Source: Notospermus geniculatus
Taxonomy: Eukaryota > Nemertea > Pilidiophora > Heteronemertea > Lineidae
Direction of reading: 5' to 3'
DNA: 64,000 nt
NCBI GenBank assembly: GCA_002633025.1
Contig: NMRB01002944.1
Location: forward strand, 18,521 to 82,520
Shown here: piece by piece, positions 24,372-35,819 of the stretch
How the letters are laid out: the number at the start of each line of letters is the position of its first letter
How positions within the stretch are numbered: position 1 is the first letter of the stretch
The notes under the pieces: generated by a model
What the model was told of the DNA's origin: nothing
The model's database searches: none
Seen by the model: only the letters and a program-made list of their open reading frames with translations
Made by a program: the position numbers and the translations under genes

Positions 24372-24640
24372 CTTGATAGCCTGGCGGTTATCACGACCGC
24401 TTAGCAAGCGGCAGGTCCCGGGTTCGAATCCCGGGCCATATGGGATTAATCATCCCTGGTTCTTTAAACCGTCGCATGGGACAGTAAGCCGTGGTGCCTT
24501 GTACCTTGTGTCTTTGTAAGGGCAAGTAAAAGACCCCATCCAAGTGAGGAACATGAGTTGCTTGAGATGGCCTCTTCCATACTTACCAGGGCCAATAATG
24601 CTATGGCTTCGGCCCTGATGGAAAAATCAAATACAAAAAA
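24372..24640 (+). mobile_element. SINE family A, full length, plus
   Basis: The best copy in the window: the A-box region TAGCCTGGCGG, B box GGTTCGAATCC, head end CGGGCCATATGGG, the body, and GATGGAAAAATCAAATACAA at the 3' end. Pol III promoter boxes look intact. Confidence 0.9.
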
Positions 24641-25452
24641 CAATGTCCTGGTCGTAGTTACGGTGCAGGAACTCTTAAAACCCCGCGATTTTAAGCCCTC
24701 TAACGTGACAATGTTCCTTTGGACTAATTTTCCTGTTACACTCTTGCAGCAGTAAAATTGGTCGCGTTGAAATTCACAAAATGCAGGAGAAAACTGGCCG
24801 CAGAAATTAACTTACCCGAGAGGCGTGGCTTTTTCTATTTGCAGACGATTCGAACCCGACACCCATGAACCACACGACACTAGGCCAAAACAAACCATGA
24901 ATCAAGACTGTAATGTTTACAAATTCTGACCTAAAACATCCTTCGGTTGTAGCTCCACGGATCTTGGTCACTGGTTCAGAATCCTAGAAATTCTACAACT
25001 ATTGTACCCCAGTGCCCTAAAGGCCTAGATTTTTCACGTGTTGACGGAAATGCTCTTTTTTCCGTCTTTTCACCGAATTTTGGTCAGTGTGTCGGTAGTG
25101 TGAATACCTGCTCTCATTACTATAATAAAATTGGTTTTTATTTGGGAACGGAATGAGGAAATGGGACGCGGCGTAATGAGACCGGGTGGGGATACGAAAT
25201 GTGTCAGAGGGTCACGCCAAGTGTTAATTGAGTAAGATCCCAACGTAGTTTTGAATGGGAGATTGCGAGGAAATGCGTCAGTTGGACTGAATGTGCAGAA
25301 TGCCCTAATGCGCCACCGTATATATATATGACGTAACTGTAATGGCGGGTCTGGAGATGAGAGCCGGCGCCCACCCCTCTTTCTCATTAAAAATCGTGAA
25401 CATCCCAACGGTGTTTTGAATTGGAGACGGCGGAAAGCGTTGTTGAACAAAC

Positions 25453-25678
25453 TCTGCCGATGCCCTAATGCGCCACCGTGTATGTATGACGTAACCGTAA
25501 TAGGCTGATGTCCTAATGCGCCACCGTATATGTATGACGTAACCGTGATGGGCTGATGCCCTAATGCGCCACCGTATATGTATGACGTAACCGTGACAGG
25601 CTGATGCCGTAATGCTCCACCGTATACGTATGACGTAACTGTGATGGGCTGATGCCCTAATGCGCCACCGTATATAAC
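25453..25678. repeat. 48-bp minisatellite, about 5 units
   Basis: Unit core GATGCCCTAATGCGCCACCG followed by TATATGTATGACGTAACCGTGATGGGCT. Forty-eight is a multiple of three, so the minus strand stays open as a 16-residue repeat (RWRIRASAHHGYVIHI type), but there is no sign that it is translated. Confidence 0.85.
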
Positions 25679-26739
25679 TGCCGGTCAATATTTAAGAAGT
25701 GCCCATCAATTAAGTTGGAAAATTTTTGGTCTCTGTCAGGATACGTTTAAAACATGTTTGTATTTGTATCTGTATTTGATTTTTCCATCAGGGCCGACGC
25801 CATGGCATTATTGGCCCTGGTTAGTACGGAAGAGGCCATCTCAAGCTACTCATGTTCCTCACTTGGATGGGGTCTTTTACTTGCCCTTAGGAAGGCAGAA
25901 GGTACAAGGCACCACGGCTTGTACTGTCCTTTGCAACGGACGTGAAGAACCAGGAATAAAAACCCATACAGCCCGGGCTGGATTCGAACCAGGTGTGACA
26001 GGAATCAACGTCCTAGAAATGCATGTCCGCCAATCAATAGTCCGCTATTGTAAGGTTATATTCGAATGGTCATGGTCTCCATAGCCATATATTCTAATCC
26101 CTCGCTGGACAATAAAAACGGACTTTGATTCCAGGGGGACTTTATTCCTGTCACACCTGGACCTACCGCTCGCTAAGCTGACGTGATAACCACAAGGCTA
26201 GGGCTCATCAACATGTTTGAAACGCAGGGTTCCTGCAGCGCAGAATAAAACTGGTGTAACATCGGTAGTTGTTCCCGTCTGCCAGTGTTTCCCTACAATC
26301 AGCCGACAGAATAGGCCATGCGGTGACAAAAGGGAAACACCGACACGCGTGTCAAGCCTTTTCCAAACAATACGGGGAACACTGAGCGGCAGGAAGAACT
26401 GTAGATGTTACACCTGCACGATGGATCTGCAGGGCTATAATTGGAGACGTTTTTTGCCTTTTTTCTCTCCAAAAGTTTTGGTCTCAAAGAGTTAACAGAC
26501 ATATTCATGTGAAAATGTCACCCCGTGACTACTTATGTCGTGATTTTTATGCTTTGTTTCTGGTTCTGTTTATAAAAAGAAGCATAGAACATCAGAGTAC
26601 TTCCTAAACAGCCACCTCATAAATCTAACGATGGCAAACTGCGTCGTAAAACATGCGAAAAAGTGAAGGCCGCGTTAGAACTACCGTCCCTGGTTTGTGT
26701 AATAGGAACGATTGTCCCCAAGGTACAATGTCCTGGAGC

Positions 26740-27010
26740 CTTGATAGCCTGGCGGTTATCACGACCGCTTAGCAAGCGGCAGGTCCCGGGTTCGAATCCC
26801 GGGCCATATGGGATTAATCATCCCTGGCTCTTCACGTCCGTCGCATGGGACAGTAAGCCGTGGTGCCTTGTACCTTGTGCCTTTGCAAGGGCAAGTAAAA
26901 GACCCCATCCAAGTGAGGAACATGAGTAGCTTGAGATGGTCTCTTCCATACTTACCAGGGCCAATAATGCTATGGCTTCGGCCCTGATGGAAAAATCAAA
27001 TACAAAAAAC
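26740..27010 (+). mobile_element. SINE family A, full length, plus (duplicate)
   Basis: Counterpart of 24372-24640 with intact A- and B-box sequences. It lies about 20 bp before the 27032-27569 transposon. Confidence 0.9.
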
Positions 27011-27031
27011 AATGTCCTGGTCGTAGTTACG

Positions 27032-27569
27032 TAGACTCGGGACCCAGTCGTTGTGTCGCTCCGGCCGCCGCACTACACTCCACAAACGACTGGGAAAGCA
27101 GGCTGCAAAATCAGCGGCTAGCGTACCGACAACAACAACAACGGATGTGAATGAGTTCAGCCAATCAGAAACTGCGTCTTCAACGGCCGTCGTCTGCTCT
27201 TTGCAAGATGTCAAACCAGCTGATTATATATCGCAACTTTCTTCGAGGTCAAGGACGGTATCCCGGTGCCTAATTCGATGTTGTGTGCGATAAGCAGTAC
27301 TTACGGATAAAAAAATATCCTGCTAGCCTAGCCTAGTGACTTTGAAAAGTTTCTAGACGGGCGAGAGCCTCTGGTAAATTTCATTAATAACAACCAATCA
27401 AAAGTGTGCCAGATTTCCCCTAGTAGATTGCTTTCGGGCAATTTCATTGGTCGAGATGGTCGTTGTTGTTGTCGGTACGCTAGCCGCTGATTTTGCAGCC
27501 TGCTTTCCCAGTCGTTTGTGGAGTGGAGTGCGGCGGCCGGAGCGACACAACGACTGGGTCCCGAGTCTA
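27032..27569. mobile_element. 538-bp non-autonomous DNA transposon with long inverted repeats
   Basis: Inverted repeats of about 110 bp begin TAGACTCGGGACCCAGTCGT on both sides with a single obvious mismatch. It is flanked by an 8-bp direct repeat TAGTTACG (27024-27031, 27570-27577). The homologous place in the other copy (24654 region) has one TAGTTACG and no insertion. An 8-bp target duplication fits hAT, P, Merlin or Mutator-like transposases; long inverted repeats favour the last two. No transposase is encoded. Confidence 0.92.
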
Positions 27570-28215
27570 TAGTTACGGTGCAGGAACTCTTAAAACCCCG
27601 CGATTTTAAGCCCTCTAACGTGACAATGTTCCTTTGGACTAATTTTCCTGTTACACTCTTGCAGCAGTAAAATTGGTCGCGTTGAAATTCACAAAATGCA
27701 GGAGGAAACTGGCCGCAGAAATTAACTTACCCGAGAGGCGTGGCTTTTTCTATTTGCAGACGATTCGAACCCGACACCCATGAACCACACGACACTAGAC
27801 CAAAACAAACCATGAATCAAGACTGTAATGTTTACAAATTCTGACCTAAAACATCCTTCGGTTGTAGCTCCACGGATCTTGGTCACTGGTTCAGAATCCT
27901 AGAAATTCTACAACTATTGTACCCCAGTGCCCTAAAGGCCTAGATTTTTCACGTGTTGACGGAAATGCTCTTTTTTCCGTCTTTTCACCGAATTTTGGTC
28001 AGTGTGTCGGTAGTGTGAATACCTTGCTCCCATTACCATAATAAAATTGGTTTTTATTTGGGAACGGAATGAGGAAATGGAACGCGGCGTAATGAGACCG
28101 GGTGGGGATACGAAATGTGTCAGAGGGTCACGCCAAGTGTTAATTGAGTAAGATCCCAACGTAGTTTTCAATGGGAGATTGCGAGGATATGCGTGAGTTG
28201 AATAAATGTGCAGAA

Positions 28216-28490
28216 TGCCCTAATGCGCCACCGAATATGTATGACGTAACCGTGATGGGCTGATGCCCTAATGCGCTACCGTATATGCATGACGTAACCG
28301 TGATTGGCTGATGCCCTAATGCGGTACCGTATATGTAACGTAACCGTGATGAGCTGATGCCCTAATGCGCTACCGTATATGTATGACGTAACCGTGATGG
28401 GCTGATGCCCTAATGCGCCACCGTATATGTATGACGTAACCGTGATGGGCTGATGCCCTAATGCGCCACTGTATATGTGTGACGTAACAT
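28216..28490. repeat. 48-bp minisatellite, about 6 units (duplicate)
   Basis: Same unit as 25453-25678 with GCGCTACCG and GCGGTACCG variants and one shortened unit. Forms the 3' boundary of the duplication. Confidence 0.85.
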
Positions 28491-29872
28491 GATATCAGTA
28501 GCTGGGATAACATCATATTTTTGGGATAGAACTGACCGAATTTCGAATTGTAATTTTTCGACTGTTGGTCGAATTACCGTCTTACCACATCATTTTTTGT
28601 TCAAACTGATCAAATTTTAAACTGCCCATGAACTTTTGGGATAAAATTGTTCGAATTTTAGACTTGCCACGACATTTTGCGGCCGAATGATTGAGTCATG
28701 GATAACTCCAAACTTTGTTAAAAATCTCAGCGCAATATTCACAGCTCGGCATTCTCAAAGTGTTTTTAGTGCCCACACTCACAGGATGTACCCCAGTCGT
28801 AAATAAAAGTCCCATTCAAATATTATGCACATCATACAATCTCAATTTTTCAATCTCAACACTCTATTCCTGTCATTGCGGACCTGTTAAACTGCATGGA
28901 CCCACCCAACCGGAACCATTTTGATAATTAAAACGCTTCGAACCCTGGGGTTCTGTACAAACGGAGACTTTAGTGTAGAGACACGAACTTTTGTTAAGAA
29001 ATATTGCCTTAGAATGCCATAATCATTCAACAAGTCCTTACAAATAGTCCCGCAGTCGCGAACTCACGCACAGGTTTCTAAACCTCGCCTCTAGGATGAT
29101 TTCACGCATTCCTGATGCACTCATTAAACTGCTTTTCGCCCGTGGGAACGAGGGTGGATTTGCATTGCCCAAACCGGTTTCGCAAACATTCAGTTCCTGA
29201 TTTGGAGATTGCGAATGAAATAATGGGAATAATACCACCGACCCGCAGCGTTTGTTGGACCTGATATCAAGCTTTTATTCAAAAATGATGATTTATTATT
29301 CGCCTTTCATAATGGTTAGAAAAATTTCCCGCCATATGAAATATCACGGTGATTTATTGGTGGTGAATAAAATAGATGTGTTTATTCGCGTTTTTAGACA
29401 CCTATTCCCACTCTAAGTGAGGGAAACGCTAACACAGACTGAGAATATCACGTGATATTTACGTGTAGGTCCAGTGTCCTGACCTTGACCTTGAAATCAA
29501 CGAATAGGGTAAGGCGGATCCTATCAGGCCACCGTAGTATTCGAAATGACGTCACCGCAACGTTATGTAACATCTTCTCATGACGCAATAATTTCTGATC
29601 TGGGTGGTCGGAAGATTTCTTGCGATTTCGATAATCGCTGTAGCGGGCCTACTTGTTTGTATATGCCTGTTTTGGTCTTTTTGCGCTCGCATGAATCATA
29701 TGGTGGTGTATCAGGAAATGTTGTCTCATAGTTAAAGTGTCCTGCTGTAGTTCTCTATGATGGTAGATTAGCGTGGCTTTAACCAACCTACCGTTAGCAA
29801 ACTGTTGAGGTAGCAACTGAAATCGCGAAGAAATTTGACAGCACAGCTGAGGGTTGGAGTGTATAGCACAAA

Positions 29873-30136
29873 CACCAGGGGCGGATACCGGATTCTGGTA
29901 AAGGGGGAGGCACAGAAGGGCACAGGCGGACCAACGAAGGCGAGCGCCGAAGTCTCGAAGCCACGGCGTGGGTCTAGGAGCTCTCCCCCAGAAAATTCTG
30001 AAATCTAGAAGGCCGTTGGTGCGATTTACCGGCATCTGAGGGACAACAAGGCAATTCTGTAGCACTTTGAAAAGGGCAATTTTTCTAACGTTGGTCACCG
30101 AAATATGGGTGTGCCCCCCTGGATCCGCGCCTGAAC
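29873..30136. mobile_element. Element with family D ends
   Basis: Left CAGGGGCGGATACCGGATTC and right GGATCCGCGCCTG are inverted ends of the GGCGGATCC type, but the interior (AAGGGCAATTTTTCTAACG, GGCGTGGGTCTAGG) differs from the other copies. A minus-strand open stretch across it is incidental. Confidence 0.55.
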
Positions 30137-30923
30137 ACATTGGCTACTTTTAAGATGTTTAGTGTTACGTGACACTTAGGTTTTTGTTAAGTCTTGCTAC
30201 ACAACGACACAAGTAAATTTGAAGAAGGTAAACACGAAGTTTTAACTTGTACCGACGGATGTTTAAACGATTTAATCAAATTTTAAATTCTTATCAAAGT
30301 TTTGAGGGGGTGATAAGGCCGGAGTTCAAGTTTAGGCAGAGGAGAAGACAGGTCATGTGAACGCTCGTAAAATTTTGATAAGATAAAAACCGGTGAATTA
30401 TCAAAAAGTCAAAGATTGAAAATGTCAGTCGGTCAATCACTTTCGTCGACATATCATTATCATCATCGATATAGGGTCTTTATGAATCGATTTTTATTTT
30501 GTTGAAATAATCATAAATTTCTGTATTGATTAACCATCAAGTCACTATTGGTAAGTCCTCAGTCAGTGCGAGTTTACATGCATGCGCCGCCTGGCGGAAA
30601 AATATCGAACTGAAAGTGCGACCTCTGACGGTGGTCAAGGAAGTTGACATGCACATTCAGAAGTACTGAGTCCTGAGTATCCCCGTCGACGGGGGACACT
30701 GTATAGGAACCTCTCTCCGGGTACACTTTGTCAGCTGGACATCTCGACTGCATTCGACAGCATTGTGCAGAAATTGGCAATTTGGGGTTGGGGAAGGCTG
30801 GGGAACGGTTAGGTTTAAGGCTAGGGTATGATGCCGCCCAGAAAGGTTTTGGTTAGGTTCGGCAGTCACTCGGCGTTTACAAAAATAGACCTGTATTTGA
30901 CGAAAGACATCAAGAAGTTTTCG

Positions 30924-31000
30924 ATGGCTGGTTAGCTTAGGTGCTAGAGCGCCTACTGATAATGGTGTTGCTGGTTCGAATCCCACACTCAACACCAGTT
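30924..31000 (+). mobile_element. tRNA-like sequence (SINE head or tRNA relic)
   Basis: GATGGCTGGTTAGCTTAGG, then an anticodon-like CTGATAAT, then a perfect B box GGTTCGAATCC and a CACCA end. The T stem and acceptor stem pair poorly, so it is probably a pseudo-tRNA or SINE head rather than a working tRNA. Confidence 0.4.
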
Positions 31001-31074
31001 TTTCCATACTTCAAATTTCGTTCTATTTTGGAGAAAACTTTTCTGAGTCCAAAATGTGGTGGGAATATATGTGA

Positions 31075-31230
31075 TCCAGCAAAAGCTGGCGCAAGTCGCA
31101 GGTGATATCATTGGTCATCAGTTTACTCAACTATTATCACTGCTGTCCACTACTATTGTCAACCTGCAGAGACGTACATTTCAGCTATTGTGTTGTAAGG
31201 CTGTTAACCCTTTCCTCGGTTGCGACTAGT
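31075..31230 (-). repeat. Dispersed repeat family E, inverted copy
   Basis: GATCCAGCAAAAGCTGG, TCATCAGTTTACTCAACTAT, TGTCAACCTGCAGAGACGTA and GTTAACCCTTTCCTCGGTTG; reverse complement of 17930-18115. Confidence 0.65.
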
Positions 31231-32278
31231 GGCGACTTTAGCCTAGATCGGGTCGCAATGCAAATATTTCGCAGGCGGGACACTGAACTATGAGACAACT
31301 GCCACACATTACACGGAATAAGGGGTTAACAAAATTCCATCTCGTGACCATCATTCCACGGATGTCTTCAATTGCTTGCAAAACATCATAGCTATTGTTA
31401 CTGAGTACTTTGGCATTTAACCCACTTTAGTATAATTATACATGCATGTATACGTCTAGCAAAATCACTGCCTGCATGTACACAGCATGTACACAATGAG
31501 ATACAGATCTACACATTGTATGCAATTACTTCAGAGACGAGATGCTTTTTTCCTGTCATTTTGTATTATTGCTTCACATAAAATGTACATGCTTGGTGCG
31601 TCATTCGGAAAAACTTTTTTCAACTTTCCATTCATTGGATAATTTAGGACCAAGGCTACGTTTATCCGGCCCTGCAGAAGATGTCTGTTGATAAAAAATA
31701 GGCCTACTTATGTCACATCTGAAAAAATACGTCTTTGTCAAAATGTCCACGATTTCAGTAATAATATAAAACTAAAAAAAAATCCGTAATCATTCTTCAT
31801 TCAGTTCTACATTTCCAGCATTCGTAACACTTCGGGTCTTTCCGTCATTCTTCGGTAATCTGGAAATCTGGCACTGACAGTGAATTTCCAGGGCATAATT
31901 GGCACCATGAAGAATGCCGCGCAGTGATCACCATGACGGCGACCTGACTTAGACTGGTTCTCTGTCCCGCGGCTCGAGGACAGGGACCAGTCTAGACCTG
32001 CTGGCTACGCCCTGAGAGGGAGGGGCACATGTGTTAGAATTAAAGTTACTTAGATCATTTACTATGACGTCAGGTCACGACAGATATTTGCACATCTGAG
32101 AGCTGACATCGCTGCTTGGAGAGTGAAAAAGAGATCGCTGCACGGAGAGTGCGCACAAGGGTGGCACTGCTGGCCCGAATCTTGTGTCATATTTCGTCTA
32201 GAAAAATTCTCCATCCATTGGCCTAAGAAAAGCTTAAGCACTTTTTCCGGTTTTTCAAAAGACTCATTTCACTGGACA

Positions 32279-32422
32279 ATACGGAGGTTTAGAAATCAAA
32301 CGATAAACGTAAACTTTACGACAACGTTATTTTTCATACTACACGTCCAGATTTTATATTGCATTTTCGGTACAAAAATAATGTTGTCGTTAACGTTTAC
32401 GATTGTCGTTAACGTCCACCCA
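32279..32422. mobile_element. MITE family F (GGAGGTTTAGAAATC)
   Basis: Core AACGATAAACGTAAACTTTA and CAGATTTTATATTGCATTTT, with a mirrored GTTGTCGTTAACGTTTACG. Other copies are 37189-37333 and 63221-63371. The right end is eroded here. Confidence 0.75.
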
Positions 32423-33071
32423 CTTCACATCTGCCTTGTCAACAGAGTTACATCAAAATTACCCGTTGCTGCCAAAATTAGGACACAGTGTAACATTGCT
32501 CGGGATTCCCCAGACAGACCAAACATAACCTGACGTAATCATGACGTAATGACAACAGGGGTGACCCCGTCTGACCTTGGTGGGCCGGTACTCCTGCGGT
32601 CAGATACCTCGTGCGACCTACTGACCAAAACACAAACAAACCATGGTCGATTCCCGAAGGAATGTGGCCCGTTTTGATTGTGGTTACGTCATGTTAGTTG
32701 CTAATTTTGATGCGGACCCAGAAATGGGTCATGTTTTGAGATCGTTTTTGTTGGGGACGAGACGATTTCCGAAGGTTACCGAATTTTACCGATCCCGTAG
32801 GTTGAGATCGTGAACGAGAAGGGACAAAACGCTACGAATTATGACGTCACACTTCCTGGTCTCCGGTCCGTTTCTATTGAAGTAGTTTGGGACGTCAGTG
32901 AACTTGCTGTTATTTGTTGAAGATCTTACACTCAACACTCTCAATGCTACATGTAGTTATTCCTTATTTCGGCCCTTAAAATCGCTTCTCCACGCCTGAG
33001 AGTCCCTCAGTTCGACCCCAGCCTTTTCGGAACAGACCGTCCCCTCCAGATTCTGCACCCCGTCAACCAAC

Positions 33072-33105
33072 ATGGATGAGCAACGGAGGGCTTTCGATGC
33101 GGGAC
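33072..33105 (+). CDS. Possible short first coding exon (gene unidentified)
   Basis: ATG at 33072 in context AACATGG starts MDEQRRAFDAG and is followed at once by consensus donor GTAAGT (33106), leaving one base. The upstream 150 bp is C/T-rich and not visibly repetitive, as expected of a 5' UTR. It is too short to identify. The phase (one base left) does not fit the CARNMT1 exon at 45863, which needs two, so it is not simply the missing CARNMT1 exon unless another exon lies between. Confidence 0.25.
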
Positions 33106-34095
33106 GTAAGTATTTGCTTTTCACACTCAACATGATGGTTGCTGGTATAATTTTAGATAAATGATAGCACTACAATCGTGAAGAGTCAAGTCGCGGTCAT
33201 ATTCTATTTTCGACTTTTCTCATAAATTTGATCCCCGCCTCAGCGTGTCCAATAGTTACAAACAATAGCGAGGTTCAGATCACCTACGTAAACGCAAGCG
33301 TTGACGATGATGACGTCACAAGCCATCCATACACGGCACAACGCTCCAAACAGCGGCAAACTCTTGAAGCTTACGGAGTTTGTCAGCAGACACTCAGTTC
33401 TTTGTTGTTTATAGCCTACGTCATCAGCCGCGGGTAGAAATCACGACATGTGACGTTCGACTTCGGCAAGATGGCGGGTGATCTCGGCAAGAGACTTTCC
33501 GAAGTTTGCCGAAGATTGGCGAATTTGCACGGAGATTGCAACGGCTCGCGCTCATGCATTTTGATCGGTTATGGGATCGAATAATTTGAGCTGCAGCATT
33601 TATTGTGGGAGATGCACTCTAAGTGCCAGATTACAAAATTAACGGGACAACCTGGAGGTAATTACGGGATGATTGGCCAATGCGGGTGGATATAATTGCG
33701 GGACGCGTCATTATTTTCCACGACAACCGGATCATTGTGGTTTCTCCGAGCTAGTCACCAAATTATGATTTGAGATGGATTTCTCAGAAATATATTATTA
33801 TGTGAGGTTTCGAAAATGATGATTTTGGGGTTTTCCCAAAATGACGAAATTGTTTGAAATGGAAAAAAATGTCTTAATAAGAAACAGCCTTCTAAGAATC
33901 GGTTGTTTGTAAATTGGTAATTTGAAACGCGTACAAATACGTTGACAGACGACATTGTTTACAAAGCGAGTTAGAAAATGATGTGTTTACATATAGGGCT
34001 TTACATAAAAGCACGGCACTAACATTCAACCAGGAAGGGAAATTTCGCAATTCGAGACACGGGCCACAAAAGGTCAAGGGTTAAATTCGATGCCA

Positions 34096-34284
34096 ACCTC
34101 GTTCCTGGGGGTCCTCCGCCAGAGCCCGAAAAAAACACAAAAAGCAACCATTTCTGCAGGTACGTCACAACCTCGTACGCAGGATTTTCCTTCTGTGGCG
34201 TCAGACGAACAAAAAATAACAAAAGGTAAACGCCTTAAAAAGCTACGAAGGACGAGGTTGGCCAGGCTTGCACTGGGGACGAGG
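34096..34284. mobile_element. MITE with ACCTCGT ends (family H)
   Basis: Left AACCTCGTTCCTGGGGG and right CTGGGGACGAGGTG are inverted. Same end type as 37689-37985. The interior is unrelated. Confidence 0.5.
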
Positions 34285-35287
34285 TGTACCTTCAGGAATG
34301 CAGCCGTGGCATATCGGGTCTAACTAAAACATGGACAGAGAGCCTCGTAATTAACACAATTAGCCCGAAAATTCCGAGCGAAACAGAATATCCCAGACCC
34401 ATTGTTTACATAGAGGACTATTTAACATAAATTCCTTGTCCGGTTTTTTGAGCATGCGACCCGAGAACGTGTAAAAATTGTCGGGTGATCGGAAGACAGT
34501 GTTTTTATAAAGGGCGTATCGTTAAAATGCACGAAACGAATGGAAAATTGCGTTTCAGGTCCGAAAACTAAAAAAATGTATCCGCAAAATTTAAAGAACC
34601 ACATCAAATGTAGTCAGTGTTAAAGGGACACGTCTGGATAATTAAAGGGGCACATAAACAAATGTCTACTGGGGACGAGATTCGTCAGGACGGCATACAT
34701 CCGGGTGTATTACATAAAACAAAATGAAGGCGCATCGATTCAGTTGCTAAAATACGGGCAATTATGGTCAAATAATGTCCCCAAAATCTCACCCGCTTAA
34801 AGTACTCCTGTATTTCGTCCGGCTGCCCGAATCTGTTGAACCCAAATCCTCGAAATCTGTTAAAAAGGAAGTCAAAACGATTATCTCCGAGTTTTGTCGA
34901 CGATTTTGATGACGTAGTTATGACGTCACTGCATTGCGTCCGCCGCACGACGCACTTCTTCGCATCTTGAGTTTCAGTCCCGCGCCTGTGTGTTCCAGCC
35001 ATACACACCTGAACTAGGCCTAAGGAATGGAATTATTAAATCCCGGTGAAATATTAGTAAAAGCGGGGATATTATACCCATATTGGTCAGTGTGTCACAG
35101 AGAAGAATAATGTAACACGAATAAGTAGGAATTTGAATTAGTGGGTGTTAGTATGTCACTGGAACACATACCCCCTCAAGGCGGAACCCAAGCGGTTCAT
35201 TCACGGGTGCCCTATATAATATTTAGGTTATTTCCTAATTTTCGCGTTTTGATTTCATTCATAAATGAATCGGGGAAAACCTGCAGG

Positions 35288-35575
35288 TGGTTTTGGCCTG
35301 GTTGGGGTTTTCTGGGTCGATGGCGCAGCGTGACGTCCTGTCGCGACCTCCATACAAGCAGTTCGGTAAACTTCGGCAACCTTCGGGAACTGGGGAGTCT
35401 GGAGATTGATACTTGCTGCATTGGATTAGAAGACGCCTACATTGCGGTGGTTTTGGCCTGGTTGGGATTTTCTGGGATGATGCGGTGAGAGTGGCGCAGC
35501 GTGACGTCCTGTGGCGACTTCCGTACAAAGTCGGCAAACTTCGGTAACCCTCGGAAGTTGGGGAGTCTGGAGAAA
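35288..35575 (+). repeat. Direct tandem duplication of about 160 bp
   Basis: Two units share GGTTTTGGCCTGGTTGGG, GGCGCAGCGTGACGTCCTGT, AACTTCGG.AACC.TCGG and GGGGAGTCTGGAGA. Related CGAAGTTTGCCGAA motifs are scattered at 32770, 33500 and 39930. Confidence 0.75.
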
Positions 35576-35691
35576 CTATTGTTAACTTTATATTGGTGCA
35601 AAATTTAATTTATGTTGACGTTACTTTATATTGGTGTATGGGCGTTATCGCATCGGCAGAGAGTGATTCCTAAATGACGTCAACGCTTAGA

Positions 35692-35819
35692 TAATAGGGA
35701 GGTTTCGCAAGCGCCCGGTTAGGCCCTACGACGACGTTTATCTATTGTTTGGGTATAGCCACACAATAGATAAACGTCGTCGTAGGGCCTAACCGGGCGC
35801 TTGCGAAACCTTCCTATTA
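35692..35819. mobile_element. 128-bp almost perfect palindrome (short MITE)
   Basis: Arms of about 55 bp starting TAATAGGGAGGTTTCGCAAG and ending CTTGCGAAACCTTCCTATTA with a 15-20-nt centre. The AGGGAGGTTT terminus and internal GTTTATC match family F, suggesting the same transposase. Confidence 0.85.

Larger units (their letters stand above)
23309..25679 (+). repeat. Copy 1 of a direct duplication (matches 25675-28490)
   Basis: Begins AAACTGCCGGTCAATATTTA and ends inside a 48-bp minisatellite. Carries SINEs at 23408-23640/23795-23850 and 24372-24640 and is the empty site for the transposon present in copy 2. No N lies at the junction, so it may be a true tandem duplication or joined haplotypes. 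Confidence 0.85.
25675..28490 (+). repeat. Copy 2 of the direct duplication (matches 23309-25679)
   Basis: Same order of elements with few substitutions, plus a 538-bp transposon insertion (27032-27569) and a longer, different minisatellite at its 3' end. Confidence 0.85.

Noticed and set aside
25305-25688. Repeat protein of 16-residue units
   Set aside because: Minisatellite translation; no start context, splice sites or conservation.
25453-28490. CRISPR-like array
   Set aside because: Contiguous 48-bp units without unique spacers, in an animal genome.
29649-30140. 163-codon minus-strand open frame
   Set aside because: Overlaps a GGCGGATCC-ended element; the Pro/Arg-rich translation looks like read-through of repeat DNA.
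30924-31000. Functional tRNA gene (GAT anticodon)
   Set aside because: Acceptor and T stems do not pair; treated as a tRNA relic or SINE head.
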